This document shows positions 10,922-22,280 of a stretch of 64,000 bases of DNA, piece after piece. The DNA lies in NCBI RefSeq assembly GCF_030272615.1, contig NC_081412.1, forward strand, positions 143,944,247 through 144,008,246, written 5' to 3'. The notes beneath the pieces are model-generated. The model ran no database searches. It saw nothing but the letters and a program-made list of their open reading frames with translations, and was not told the origin of the DNA. Origin of the DNA: Cryptomeria japonica. Taxonomy: Eukaryota; Streptophyta; Pinopsida; Cupressales; Cupressaceae. How positions within the stretch are numbered: the first letter of the stretch is position 1; each line of letters starts with the position of its first letter. Position numbers and translations under genes: made by a program.

Positions 10922-12617
10922 AAGAATGTAGCCTCAAAGGCACAAATGAGTATGGGTCTAGATCAACCCAATCCTTGGACTTTTATATGACCCTTCCTTT
11001 AGGTGTATTTTAAGGTGTATTTCCAAAGCCTGAAGTCGGCTCAATTTGCACTTGGTCTTGACTAAAACGAACACACTTCAAACACTTTTTATCCCTAAGG
11101 TCAAATGGCCAGTTGTGATAAATTTAGCCCACATCTTGATATTTCTTTGACTTTGGTACTACATACCTTATGAATCCCGCCATGGCAGGTAAGGATGTGA
11201 TATACTAAGTCTTGCATGAGCATAACAAATAGATGATCCCTATGATGGGGGAGTCACCACATTTATCAAGCCACAAGTGACTTTTCAAAAAGCTATGTTT
11301 CTACTCAAGGAAATATGTATGGTGAGTATCTTGGGAGCAAAACCATCTATGCTCTTGCACTAAATTATATCGCAAATATCCTCAATTAATAGAACGGGTG
11401 GGCTACTACTTAAAGGTGTTTAGTTATGTTCGATGTTTTTGGACATAAGTTCATTCTGCAGTGACTCACTTAAGAGCCTTGTAATTGGTGGTGGGGCCCA
11501 TTTGTCCTTTCGGCCAGTTACACTGTAGGAATAGCTATACCCAAGGCTATAGCTTTTGCTCTCACCTGATTTCTATAGCGGCTCGAAGGATTTACCGCAT
11601 GAGGTCATTCCCAAGAGTGATGTGTCTCTTGGCAGGCCTCTCTTAAAAAGATAAAATGTTGAGTGTTACTAACACTTTTTTCTTGCACCTAGGACCACGA
11701 AAGCCAAGGGAGAGGATAGTGTGTGTTAGAGGTAGGACCACTCGACCGACTTTTTGCACAAGTGTGCCAAGCACGAAAAATACTTGTTCTTTTTAACCCA
11801 TTATCGCAATGTGGTCTAACTATTTGGAGATGTTGCTCCAACAATCATGATGTTCTTTTTAACTTCAAAGGCAATATGTTGTAATCTAGAAATGGAAAGT
11901 CCTGGTCAACTTAATGAAAAACATGTTTGCATGAAGTAAAATCGCTTGCAAAAATCAAAACAAGTGGATTGTTTATTTAATGTGCACCAAAATTTGAAGT
12001 GTGGATTGTAAATGCTTTAGTTTGATGCAAGGAAATCAAATTGTTGATTTTAAGCGCCAAAAGAAAATGAGTCCTAACTTGCAATGAAAGCAAATGTTTG
12101 TTTTTGTTTAGTTTTAATGCACCAAAGACAAGTGACCCTAACTAGAAAGCAAGGAAAATTTGTTTTGTTCAAGTTTTAAAGCACCAAAAGAAAGTTTGTG
12201 ATTTTTAATGGTGAGTTTTAAACCTGCACAAACAATAACCGGTTAGTTAAATCCATATCCAAGGGGGGCTTCCACAAGCCTAAAAATTTTCATTTTTTTG
12301 GTTACAAGGTGATTTTTACGACATTCTGTTACAATAGCGCTAGTCTGTGTTTGAACAGAGGCGCTATTTAACACAAAAGCGCTAAAAGAAAGGGAAAGAC
12401 AGAGAGGCAAAAGTGCTAAAATATGGTGAATAGCGCCAAAACAATGTCAAAAGTGCCAAAATAGTTCCAAAAGCGTTGTAAATGAGACAATAGCGCTAAA
12501 ACCATATGTATCGATAGCGCTAGAACGAGTTCAATAGCGCCAAAGCGCAACCTATGTGACATTTTAAACATTCAAACATGTTAGTGGTTAAAAATAATGA
12601 TCTTTTTGGTGTTTGGA
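10922..12617 (-). other. Long 5' leader of element A, no gene
   Basis: The 1.7 kb between the primer-binding site and the small ORF has no supportable coding sequence. It contains scattered GCACCAAAA/GCGCCAAAA words (about 11990-12200) and a dense GCGC-word array (12335-12550). Confidence 0.6.
12335..12550 (-). repeat. Array of AGCGCT-type words in the leader of element A
   Basis: About ten words of the form TAGCGCTA, AAGCGCTAAAA, TAGCGCCAAAA and AAGTGCTAAAA recur every 15-30 bp. The surrounding DNA is AT-rich, so the GCGC cores stand out. A related array is found twice in element B. Confidence 0.7.
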
Positions 12618-12635
12618 TTCACGTCGGGTTCACCA
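12618..12635 (-). promoter_or_regulatory. Primer-binding site of element A
   Basis: On the minus strand, TGGTGAACCCGACGTGAA begins five bases after the LTR end. It starts with the TGG that pairs with a tRNA CCA end. I did not identify the tRNA. Confidence 0.6.
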
Positions 12636-12640
12636 AATGA

Positions 12641-14003
12641 TGCTCTGCAAAATGGACAAGGTTAGTCTAAGATAAACCACACACAAGACAAGAAATTGTT
12701 AGTGTTACTTAATCAAAAACTAATCTAAACAGGCATATCAAAAGAGACACTAAAATCATGAAAGCATATTTTACTAAAGAAGCAAATATGATGAGGCATC
12801 TCCAAATACCTCCTAACATGCTCTTAGCTCCTTCTCCCTTGTTCCTCTCCTCTCCAAGTTCAAAAATAGTGTAGCTCTCAGCAGCTTTTTGCACTATGGA
12901 TGCTTATGGAGGATTGAGATTTTAGTATTGCTCTAAATGTAAATAAAGAAGCTAATATTTCAGCTATTGATACTAAAATAATTTATTTTAACCAAAATGA
13001 CAATATAAGAGTTTGCTATGCTAAATGCTCTCTAAAATGCCTATAGGTTAAATGCATACAAGTTTTCAGGATCTGGATTATGAAGAAATGGGCTCTATTT
13101 ATAGGGAAAATGGAGCAATGGATGGTTGAGATTGAGTAAACTCAACAAGGGTCAGGATTGAAATCCATGTGAGGGCTTTCAACCCAATCCCGGGATGACA
13201 AGTGTCAATGTGAGATAGGTTGAGAGAAGAGGGAATAAGCATTAAATGCTTGACATGACCTTGGGAGTTAAAGTCAAGGTTAGTTGAATGAATAAACTCT
13301 TTATTCAAAGAATAAAGCTTTTATCCAAAGGATAAACTCTTGTGCAAATGTAAAAAGGATAAATATGGTCAAAACAATAAATGTTTGGGGAGACAAGTTT
13401 GAAATAACCATAAATGGTGATGTAAGAGCCATAAATGGTCATGTAAGAGCCATTAGTGGTCTTGGAAGACTTTGGGGGTTAATTTGTTGAACACACAAAG
13501 CATTAAATGTTTTTCAAAGACTTTTGAAGTCTTTGAGAAGTGACTCCATTTTGCTTAGGAATTAGGGGATGGATTAGGCTAATAAGGAAGAGGTTAGAAG
13601 AATCTAGAAGGGGATTAGATTTTGCAAGTGGATTTGGTGGATGAGGGAAAATAGGATTTTATTTAAAATAAAAATTCATTTATTTCAATAAATGTGTGCA
13701 AGTTGCATTTGTAGGAAAATGCAAGTGGGGGGGGATAATGATTTAAATAAATATTTTTATTTAATTTATTTAAAAGAGGAATAGGGGGATTTAATTAAAT
13801 AAATAGATTTTATTTATTTAATTGATCAGAATTTGATTTAATGAATTAATTAAAATAAATTGAATAATTTATTTAATTAATAGAAGAATGTTTGGGAATA
13901 AATTAATTAAATATTAATTTAATTAATTGATGGCTAGTGGATTTTTAATCACATAAATAACGAATATTTATTTAATTAAGCTGGACAGATTTGTGTGACT
14001 ACA
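12641..14003 (-). repeat. 5' LTR of element A
   Basis: Bounded on the plus strand by TGCTCTGC and GTGACTACA, that is TG...CA ends. It is followed inward by a primer-binding site. Its organisation resembles the LTRs of B in reverse complement: AT-rich U3 with TTTAATTAAATAAA runs, a GTTTATCC-type block, and a CTATAAATAG TATA box. The outer end directly abuts element C sequence (GTTTTAATATAATTT), whose uninterrupted counterpart is at 19888. Confidence 0.85.
13096..13103 (-). promoter_or_regulatory. TATA box of element A LTR
   Basis: TATAAATA in the context CCCTATAAATAGAGCCC, matching the TATA context in both LTRs of B. Confidence 0.7.
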
Positions 14004-14154
14004 GTTTTAATATAATTTCATTATTGTATTTTAATAATTAATTAATAACTTTCATTATAATATTTAAACATTAATCCCACTTAAACAAATTACATTTAAG
14101 AATATATATATATATATACGTTGATTTCCAATACTTGCAACTAATGACATTTTC

Positions 14155-14203
<49 letters not shown>

Positions 14204-15190
14204 CACCCATTGAAAAAGTGTATTAAATATAATATATTTATAATTCTAGCTATATACATGCATATTCCAAAAACATAATAGTTCGATTGGCAATATTAAC
14301 TAATGATAGTACAATCAACTTATCTTAACTCAAATAACTACCTATAAATGACAATTGCCCCCCATGTATTAAATGTCTTTACATATATTCAAACGATCGA
14401 ATTGTAACTATCGAGCTAACATGCTGATGAAATTCATATCAACTTATACCAAGATATTAACTCATCCTTTGCAAACAACGTTAAGTCACTAGATCACTTG
14501 ACTCTTTTTTCCTCCAAAATCCAAAACTACACTTACTCTTATAGACGTAATAAACGTAACAATTACCTATGACATATAATAATTAGGAACACTAGACACA
14601 CAAACTGAGCAAGCATCATGCGACTTTTATAAAGATCAAACAATAAAATATGAAGACCAAACCAATTGACGGAACGACTAACTGAAGGCACTCACCCGAG
14701 TGTAACTAACTAAAAATAGGGTCAACTACTATCTCCTTCACTTCCATCGGAAACTATAAGGCACGCTCAAACCTATGTAGCCAGGTAGAGACGATACCCC
14801 GTACCTACCCGGTACTTGTACCTGCAACATCCTGCATCACCGACCACACATGCATATATATATAGAAAATACGACATACACACTAATGAAGGAGAATCGT
14901 GATGTTCCCTGTTTCACCGAAATGAGTGAAGGAAAATCATCCCCTTGCATCCAATACACTTGCAGATACACAACATACATTGCATAGATAAAGTAAAGCA
15001 TCGGTACATAGCAATGAACCATACAATGCCATAAAACATAAGTACAGAAATACTGCAAATAAATCATACATCTCATAATTAGATAAAACATGGAATAGTG
15101 TTATATAATTCTGAATAACAAATCACGGTAATGTATCCACTGAGAAAGACCAATAGTAAAATATGAGTTCAAACAAGTAGGGGTACTACA
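14004..15190 (-). repeat. 3' LTR of element C (part)
   Basis: Near-identical to 19888-21533 apart from the length of TA repeats and scattered substitutions. It ends with GGGGTACTACA next to a polypurine tract. Its left part is cut off by element A. Confidence 0.85.
14155..14200. repeat. (AT)n microsatellite
   Basis: About 23 uninterrupted AT units in the left LTR of C, at the site where the right LTR carries a 440-bp palindromic TA/TG-rich block. Confidence 0.95.
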
Positions 15191-15204
15191 TTCTCCCCCC
15201 CAAG
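15191..15204 (-). promoter_or_regulatory. Polypurine tract of element C
   Basis: On the minus strand CTTGGGGGGGAGAA immediately precedes the TGTAGTACCCC start of the 3' LTR. This is the expected plus-strand DNA primer. Confidence 0.8.
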
Positions 15205-15225
15205 ACTAGGCTTACTCCTGGAAGC

Positions 15226-15381
15226 CTAAAACAAATATGAGTACAACTCTCTCATCTTAGCTGCATCCTCCCAAGTCACCGAGGTCTCATCATTTGGTTC
15301 CCATAGGACCCTTACCTGGTCGATGGTGCAACCCCTGAGGATCAACTTGGCAGTCATCCACCGCTGAAAACACTCTATGGG
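15226..15381 (-). pseudogene. Chromodomain remnant of element C
   Basis: A 51-codon stretch ending at TAG 15226-15228. It reads ...TIDQVRVLWEPNDETSVTWE followed by DAAKMRELYSYLF. The pattern V-x-V-x-W...TWE...M-R-x-x-Y-x-x-LF matches the C-terminal chromodomain that chromovirus integrases use to target chromatin. It lies within about 60 bases of the gag knuckle, in another frame. I read this as the product of a large internal deletion removing protease to integrase. Confidence 0.65.
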
Positions 15382-15431
15382 ATCTCCCTACATCTCCCAC
15401 TATAGGCTCTGATGTTGCTGGCCTCTGACAA

Positions 15432-16621
15432 CCTATATTATGGAAATGTTAAGGGTACTGCGCAACTTTATGACCAAACTGCCCACAAGAGAAGCAAGCT
15501 CCTCTACCTGGTCCTCTATTACTTGTTGGTCCACTAAACTGCTGGAAACTTCCTTGGCTAGGGATGTGGGATTCACTCTGCGAGGACTTCCTTATAGGGC
15601 CCTAAAATTGTTTCGATTTCAACGGTTACTGCTGCTGCTGTTGTCCACCCTTAGCGGGTACCTGAGGAGTCCTAAATGGTGCAACTGACTGGGACTGATT
15701 CCCCCGAGCTCTATTCCCACTGGAAGGTGCACTCCCTATCTGCATACCTGGCTGACCACCAAGTGCATGGCTAAGGTTCAACTCAACTAATCTGGCTTTC
15801 GCCACAGCTATCTCCATTGAAATTGGCTCTAACACCCCAACACCTCCACTGATGTGGTCATTCAAACCCCTCAGGAAGTGTTATATGAGCATAGCCTCAT
15901 CATTACCAATCCTAGCATACTACTTGAGCTCATAGAATTTGTGCTCATACTGGTCTATCGTCATACCATACTGATGCAGAGCATGGAACTCATCTGCCCA
16001 AGTCTGTCTCCATTGCGGTGAGAGAAACGGTGCCCTGAATCTCTCCAGAAATAGCTCCCATGTCACGGTGTTAATACACACACTAATCTTCTCCTCCTCT
16101 AATCTCCACCAGATTGAAGCAAAGTTTTTGAGACGCATAATAGCACTTCTCACCTTGGTGTTGCTACTATATGGGAGCATAGCAAAACACCTATCCAGAC
16201 TGATAAGCCAAGTCTCTGCCTTGAGACCGGTACCCATACCATTAAAGAAAGGAGGGTTGGACCTCATCAAGTCCTTTATGTGACCCAAAGAAACTGGATC
16301 TTCATTGACTGCCATTCCTCTCCTTTTGGGTGATCTTTCCCTCTCTCTCTCTTCTGAAACTAGCTGAACAACCTCAAGCCTAGGGCCTATCCTAGCAAGA
16401 ACCTCCTGAAACATTTGTCTTAGCTCTTCCCTTTCAGGAACCTATTCTTCTGCACGAGGTAAGTCCTAATGAACAGACTATTCTGGCTCAGCACTAACAT
16501 GAGTAGGTGGTGGTGAAGGACTGTGATGATCAGAACCATGGCCTCATCCTCCACCTCTACCTCCACCTCTACCTCTATTGCAACCACCCATACGACCACC
16601 TCCCCTAGCTCTCCTAGCCAT
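15432..16621 (-). pseudogene. Gag of element C
   Basis: Starts at ATG 16621 with an Arg/Gly-rich leader (MARRARGGGRMGG). One frame then runs to about 15432. The retrotransposon gag core is at 16290-15920, with PPFFNGMGTGLKAETWLISL, the WWRLEEE segment and FRAPFLSPQWRQTWADEF. A Gln/Ser-rich stretch follows. A knuckle near 15490 reads CFSCGQFGHKVAQY, where the fourth zinc ligand Cys is Tyr. Several stops, mostly TAG, interrupt the frame without shifting it. The gag resembles chromovirus (Del/Tekay type) gags, in line with the primer-binding site and chromodomain remnant. Confidence 0.8.
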
Positions 16622-16760
16622 GACCTAGCACTAGAAAAGAGAAAACGGTTCAGATCTATGGCAAGGATAAACAAGGGAAAACACAAACATTAAGACCTAA
16701 GCAAAAAGGTCAAGTTAAATAGGCTCACTACAAACCCAGAGTACCTAGTGTTGAAACTTA

Positions 16761-16773
16761 GGCTCGGATACCA
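16761..16773 (-). promoter_or_regulatory. Primer-binding site of element C
   Basis: On the minus strand TGGTATCCGAGCC, two bases after the LTR end. It differs by one or two bases from the common plant initiator-Met primer site TGGTATCAGAGCC. It fixes the inner boundary of the 5' LTR at 16776. Confidence 0.8.
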
Positions 16774-18355
16774 AATGTAATGCCCCGCCAGAAACCCTAG
16801 AGGAAAAAACATCACAATCTATGCAACTAAGGGTGAAATTAAAAAAAAAATTTAAAGAACAAGTGCTTGAATTAAACCTTAGCACATCTAATAACACAGT
16901 GGAAGTCTAACTCCTGAATTTCCTAAGGGTTACCAATGAATATTACTTCGTAAATTAAACTAACTCCATGGAAAAACCTACTGTTCAGCTTATAGGAAAA
17001 TTAAACATTTAAGATAAAATTTCCACAATGAAAGAATTTCAAAGTACTCCAAAATAATCATTTAATATATACAAAAGAATTAAGTAACTGAAATAGCATA
17101 CATTACAATGTTTATTTGCTTTACAATATTTGAAAATACATGTTTTCAAAAAGATACATCATGAGTTAAAATGTTACAAAATGAAAGTTACATAAAGTTT
17201 CATTTCAAGACCTCAAGTTTTCAACTGAACAATGGTTATGAACAAGAGCTGATACATGAACCATGAACCAAGAACCTCAGTGAATTCCTTCCTCGCCTGA
17301 AGATACAATCCAGTACATCCGATGGGAAGTGACACTACCACCCGACCATGTGATTCTGAAAAGGAACCACCCCACCGTGCTGGAGATAGTAGATAACCCT
17401 CAAGCAAGCAAAATAAGACAAGAACAAAAGGACTACAAGACTCCACACACAACCATGTGACTTAACTCACAAAACACTAGTGACTCTAAGGAGAGAGTGT
17501 CATCGCATAGCTTACGATGGATACCATGGTACAGCCTCCTAGGTCTCGGCTCTCTATCCTGGTAACCTCTCCCGACTTCTGGCTCCAACTAAGTCTCATG
17601 TGGACCCTACCAATCCTTTCATGAAGACAAGGTGGTTAGTTTGCCATTCCAGGCCTTCTCGTAGCATTATGAGCCCTATACAAGCACTACACCTATGCAC
17701 GAGGCACATTATCTTAATTAATGTTTATTTCACCCATATCAATTTTTAGGTTATCACTTTTTAACTAACTTCCGATGGGTTATCCTGTCATCCACTTTGG
17801 GCACGGCCCCCACTCGAAAGCCACTCTCTCTCATAGGAAACTATAGGAAAAGTCTCTCTATGAGAACTCTATGGTGAAACAGACAACCATACCTAATCTT
17901 GACAAACCATAGGTGAAGGATACACAATTTACTAACCAAAGGTTGACCATTTGGACCAAACTTACAATGGCTCACTTCCTTAAGGTTATAAATTTATACC
18001 TATCCTTGAACACAGAAACATAGGACATAATGATGACATAACTCAAATATCATTAACCAAATCCAATTACAAACAATCCTTTCATACACCTCCTTATGAA
18101 TAAATTCAAGATCTAAAGCTTTAAGAAATGACAAATTTTCTTAACAAAAGGAAGCATACTGTCCTCTGATACTTTTACTATTTAAAGGAACCAACATAAC
18201 ATTAAGGCAATCACGTTATTCAAAATACATCATAATTTGGGGTCAAAATAATTATATTTATTTCATCATAGGAATTCTTACAAAAAGACATAGTGTATTA
18301 TTCATTCCATAATAGAAAAGGGTGATGTCTTATTTCTTGACATTAAAAAAATACA

Positions 18356-18751
18356 TCATTCTTCTGGAGAAAACGGAGAAGTGTATTCATCAGAATCTAT
18401 AGGATCCAAAGGAGTGTAATCCTCAGATTCACTCTTACTTAGAGGGGAATACCCCACGGATTCACTATCGCTTAAGGGAGTGTACTCCTCCGACGTGTCA
18501 GAACCTATGACTATAGGCCTCTCTGGCGAGCGCCCTATCTCAGGTTCTCTTATCTCTACAGTAGCAATATCTTTTGTTAGACATTGATTTGAGTCTTTTC
18601 CTATCACTTCTCTTTTCCCCAAAACTGGATTCACTTCAGAAGGAATGTCTTCCAAGATAGGCTTGTCAGGTGTTAGGGAGTCCTTCTTAACCTTTAGATA
18701 ATGGGCGTACCCAGCTACAGACTTTTGAGCTGTTTGTTTAACACGCACCAT
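18356..18751 (-). CDS. LTR-encoded 131-aa protein with histone H3-tail-like N-terminus
   Basis: Intact ORF, ATG at 18751, in the sense orientation of element C and about 530 bases downstream of the LTR TATA box. Residues 1-15 (MVRVKQTAQKSVAGY) resemble the histone H3 tail. After Met removal, 9 of 15 positions match, including Lys4, Gln5, Thr6, Ala7, Lys9 and Ser10. Residues about 78-87 (RPIVIGSDTS) followed by Glu-Glu look like a SUMO-interacting motif. Residues 88-131 are four exact-length 11-residue repeats around EEYTPLSDSES; the YTP/YSP cores recall the RNA polymerase II CTD heptad. There is no membrane segment or known enzymatic domain. Function is unknown; chromatin mimicry is inference from the motif alone. 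A chance ORF cannot be excluded, but the repeats and length argue against it. Confidence 0.55.
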   Translation of the reverse strand: MVRVKQTAQKSVAGYAHYLKVKKDSLTPDKPILEDIPSEVNPVLGKREVIGKDSNQCLTKDIATVEIREPEIGRSPERPIVIGSDTSEEYTPLSDSESVGYSPLSKSESEDYTPLDPIDSDEYTSPFSPEE

Positions 18752-19283
18752 CTCTAAAACCTATCAACAGTAAACTATTACTTCCTAGACTCTCCTAGAC
18801 CAACGTCTAATAAATCTTAATAACTAGGTTTTGAACGCAACCATACATTACTTCCATATAATAACAAGTGTGCAATTTGAACTTAAACACTATTCCACTT
18901 CTATAGTCATAACGTAATCACAACTTATATTATATGATTTTAATTAACAATCCCTAACGATAAATAAAACATAACCATAACTATTTCATAAGCAAGACAA
19001 TAAACATAACATGTAATAGAGATTGTAAATAATAATGATCGTAAACTAAGAAATTCCTGACCTATTGAAATGTTGATCAATATGCAAAACGTCAACGCCC
19101 TTTCGCCAATAAATGCACCTTGCTTGCGATCCTTTTCACCAATACTTTCCAACTCTATCAAAAAAACAACTCTCTTGATACTTTCAACAATATCCTATCT
19201 AACTCTATTCTTCTTTCTATAATCCACCGCCCTTCCTTGGATGCCAAAATGAATTGTGTGTTCTTCATCTTTACTCCCACCCC

Positions 19284-19291
19284 TATTTATA
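19284..19291 (-). promoter_or_regulatory. TATA box of element C LTR
   Basis: TATAAATA in the context GTATAAATAGGGGTGGG on the minus strand. It puts a probable transcription start near 19255, upstream of the H3-like ORF and gag. Confidence 0.6.
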
Positions 19292-19983
19292 CTAAAAATC
19301 ACCCATGACTTCTCCTAAGTCTGGGGCTCAGTAATAGTTATCGACTAAAAGTCTTTTACTTCCATCTCTTCTTGTTCTTCCACGTAATGAGTCCATCTCC
19401 AGTTATCTACAACTCTTTACACTCCTTGATCGTGGTTATAGCAATTAACGGCTGAATGGAGAGATCGGTACATTGCATCAAACACTTATGTGTTTGTATT
19501 CAGCGATTTTGGTGTTTAATCTGCCAGGTCTTGAGTCAACTAAGGTTTACATTTCAATCTTCACCTTGCGTGCCAGTCTATTATCCTCCCCAATCGGCCA
19601 ATCTGTAGTTAGATTCAATGAACTACAGCTCATGGAAAAGTTTGGACATGGAGAAGTGGTTGTTTATCGCTTTGAACAGCGAGAGGGGCGAGAGGTGTCA
19701 TTGCCCGCTGATTGCAGTGTGAATGGAGGAAGAGGGAGTATGCGGGTTAAGAGGGAGGAGGGTAGTCAGTGGTAATACCGACCCCTCCCTATATTAAGGG
19801 GGGTGGTTGAGATTACCATCGACCACCCTTTACCTATTACTAACTATAACCCCCGCCACCTCCTATAAAATCAAATTTGTTTTATTTGTTTTAATATAAT
19901 TTCATTATTATATTTTAATAATTAATTAATAACTTTCATTATAATATTTAAACATTAATCCCACTTAAACAAATTATGTTTAA

Positions 19984-20019
<36 letters not shown>

Positions 20020-20080
20020 GTTGATTTCCAATACTTACAACTAATGACATTTTCATATATATATATATTTCAATTGTTGT

Positions 20081-20092
20081 TTCAATTGTTGA

Positions 20093-20129
<37 letters not shown>

Positions 20130-20146
20130 TATGTATATGTATATAT

Positions 20147-20202
<56 letters not shown>

Positions 20203-20238
20203 ACATATACATATATATATATATACATATATATATAC

Positions 20239-20285
<47 letters not shown>

Positions 20286-20320
20286 CATATATACATATAT
20301 ATATACATATATACATATAC

Positions 20321-20354
<34 letters not shown>

Positions 20355-20367
20355 GTATATATATATG

Positions 20368-20410
<43 letters not shown>

Positions 20411-20450
20411 ATATATATGTATATATGTATATATATATGTATATATGTAT

Positions 20451-20482
<32 letters not shown>

Positions 20483-20520
20483 GTATATATGTATATATAT
20501 ATATATATTCAACAATTGAA
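20081..20520. repeat. 440-bp palindromic TA/TG-rich microsatellite block
   Basis: The arms TTCAATTGTTGAATATATAT (20081-20100) and ATATATATTCAACAATTGAA (20501-20520) are exact reverse complements. Between them are alternating TATACA-rich and TATGTA-rich stretches that can fold back. The left LTR has only a plain AT run here, so the block arose or inserted after element C integrated. Confidence 0.85.
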
Positions 20521-21533
20521 ATATATATATATATATATATTTCACCCATTCAAAAAGTATATTAAATATAATATATTTATAATTCTAGCTATATACATGC
20601 ATATTCCACAAACATAATAGTTTGATTGGCGATATTAACTAATGATAGTACAATCAACTTATCTTAACTTAAATAACTACCTATAAATGACAATCGCCCC
20701 CCATGTATAAAATGTCTTTACATATATTCAAACGATCGAATTGTAACTATCGAGCTAACATGCTAATGAAATTCATATCAACTTATACCAAGATATTAAC
20801 TCATCCTTTGCAAACAACGTTAAGTCACTAGATCACTTGACTCTTTTTTCCTCCAAAATCCAAAACTACACTTACTCTTATAGACGTAATAAACGTAACA
20901 ATTACCTATGACATACAATAATTAGGAACACTAGACACGCAAACTAAGCAAGCATCATGCAACTTTTATAAAGATCAAACAATAAAATATGAAGACCAAA
21001 CCAATTGACAAAATGACTAACTGAAGGCACTCACTTCAGTGTAACTAACTAAAAATAGGGTCAACTACTATCTCCTTCACTTCCATCGAAAACTATAAGG
21101 CACGCTCAGACCTGTGTAGCCAGGTGGAGACGATACCCCGTACCTACTTGGTACTTGTACCTGCAACATCCTGCATCACCGACCACACATGCATATATAT
21201 ATATATAGAAAATACGACATACACACTGATGAAGGAGAATCGCGATGTTCCCTGTCTCACCGAAATGAGTGAAGGAAAATCGTCCCCTTGCATCCAATAC
21301 ACTTGCAGATACACAACATACATTGCATAGATAAAGTAAAGTGTCAGTACATAGCAATGAAGCATACAATGCCATAAAACATAAGTACAAAAATACTGTA
21401 AATAAATCATACATCTCATAATCAGATAAAACATGGAACAGTGTTATATAATTCTGAATAACAAATCACGGTAATGTATCCACTGAGAAAGACCAATAGT
21501 AAAATATGAGTTCAAACAAGTAGGGGTACTACA

Positions 21534-21960
21534 AGATTTAGGCGGATACAGAGCAAACACAAATTAACAATTATATGCAGATACGAGTTAACAAAGATAA
21601 AGAAAAAGATGCAACGCAAATAACACAAAGATTTAACGTGGTTCACCCAGATGTGCTACATCCACAGTATATAGTCATCCAATATTTTCTTATTATCCAA
21701 TAAAACAGTACAACACCATTACAATGCCGTTTACATTTCAGCTGCTTATAACATGCATTTTTTTAGGGCAACATGCAAAGTCGACTAAAATTAACCCTAA
21801 CCCTAAAATAATATTCTCATAATCTTTTCCTCATACTCGTACTCATATTCTTGTAATCTTTTCCTCGTACTCATACTCATATTTTTAGGCTCCCCATTAT
21901 GTTGGCCCTTCGAGCCATCCCCTTCACCAAATTAGTGTACAGTACTTGCATGATCAGTCA
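21534..21960. other. LTR-like fragment flanking element C
   Basis: Contains AACACAAAGATTTAACGTGG followed by TTCACCC, a word string commonly seen in plant copia LTRs, plus a short telomere-like CCCTAACCCTAAA (21793-21806). No partner LTR or coding region was found. It is probably a decayed LTR that was the target of element C. Confidence 0.35.
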
Positions 21961-21984
21961 CCGCATACAAACAAACTTAAGGTC

Positions 21985-22280
21985 TCTCTCTGGTTCTTTC
22001 TTTCTCTCTTTATCCTTATCTAGATAGCTTCTCTCTCTTTATCCTTCTCTCTAATGTCCTCTCTCTTTCTCTCTATATATCATTCTCTAGATACTAGGTC
22101 CTCTCTTTATCCTTCTCTAGATAGGTCCTCTCTCTCTCTCTTGAGTTAAGTCCTCTCTCTCTCTCTTGACTTAAGTCTTTTTTAAAGTTTTTTCTCTCTC
22201 TCTCTATCAAGGTTAGATTTTATGGTCTTATCTCTCTTGAGTTGAGTCTTTTTAAATGTCTTTCTCTCTCTCTCTTGACT
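21985..22280. repeat. CT-rich low-complexity tract
   Basis: Repeated TCTCTCTCT and TTGAGTTAAGTCC/TTGACTTAAGTC words. No coding content. Confidence 0.85.

Larger units (their letters stand above)
1..14003 (-). mobile_element. Element A: Tat-lineage Ty3/gypsy LTR retrotransposon, 3' end off-window
   Basis: Read right to left, the order is 5' LTR, primer-binding site, long leader, small ORF, gag, protease, G-patch and linker, RT, RNase H, second RNase H, integrase, spacer, then an antisense Gly-rich ORF tail at the window edge. The second, archaeal-type RNase H before integrase is a hallmark of the plant Tat lineage. Gag to linker (9911 to about 6330) stays in one frame broken only by stops; RT and integrase lie in two other frames. 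The right end abuts LTR sequence of element C at 14004, so A inserted into C. The 3' LTR is not in the window. A is inactive as read. Confidence 0.88.
14004..21533 (-). mobile_element. Element C: non-autonomous chromodomain-type Ty3/gypsy with very long LTRs
   Basis: Two copies of one sequence lie at 14004-15190 and 19888-21533 in the same orientation, ending in the same GGGGTACTACA. Between them are a polypurine tract, a short internal region and a primer-binding site, all on the minus strand. The complete right LTR runs 16776-21533. Only the U3-side 1.2 kb of the left LTR is visible because element A interrupts it. The internal region (15191-16775) encodes gag and a C-terminal chromodomain remnant only; protease, RT, RNase H and the integrase core are absent. 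It would need proteins from an autonomous relative to move. Confidence 0.82.
16776..21533 (-). repeat. 5' LTR of element C, about 4.76 kb
   Basis: Plus-strand ends are TGTAATGCCCCGCC and GGGGTACTACA, so the LTR has TGTA...TACA termini. The inner end abuts the primer-binding site; the outer end equals that of the left LTR. Inside are a TATA box (19284-19291), an intact ORF (18356-18751) and a long palindromic microsatellite (20081-20520). About 460 bp of the length difference from the left LTR over the shared part comes from the microsatellite. The 16776-19887 part has no second copy in the window, so its LTR status rests on the two boundaries. Confidence 0.72.

Noticed and set aside
19955-20617. 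Several long open frames rich in Tyr-Ile on both strands
   Set aside because: They are translations of the TA/TG microsatellite and have no protein-like composition.
21793-21806. Telomere repeat tract (CCCTAAA)
   Set aside because: Only about two units; too short to indicate an interstitial telomere.
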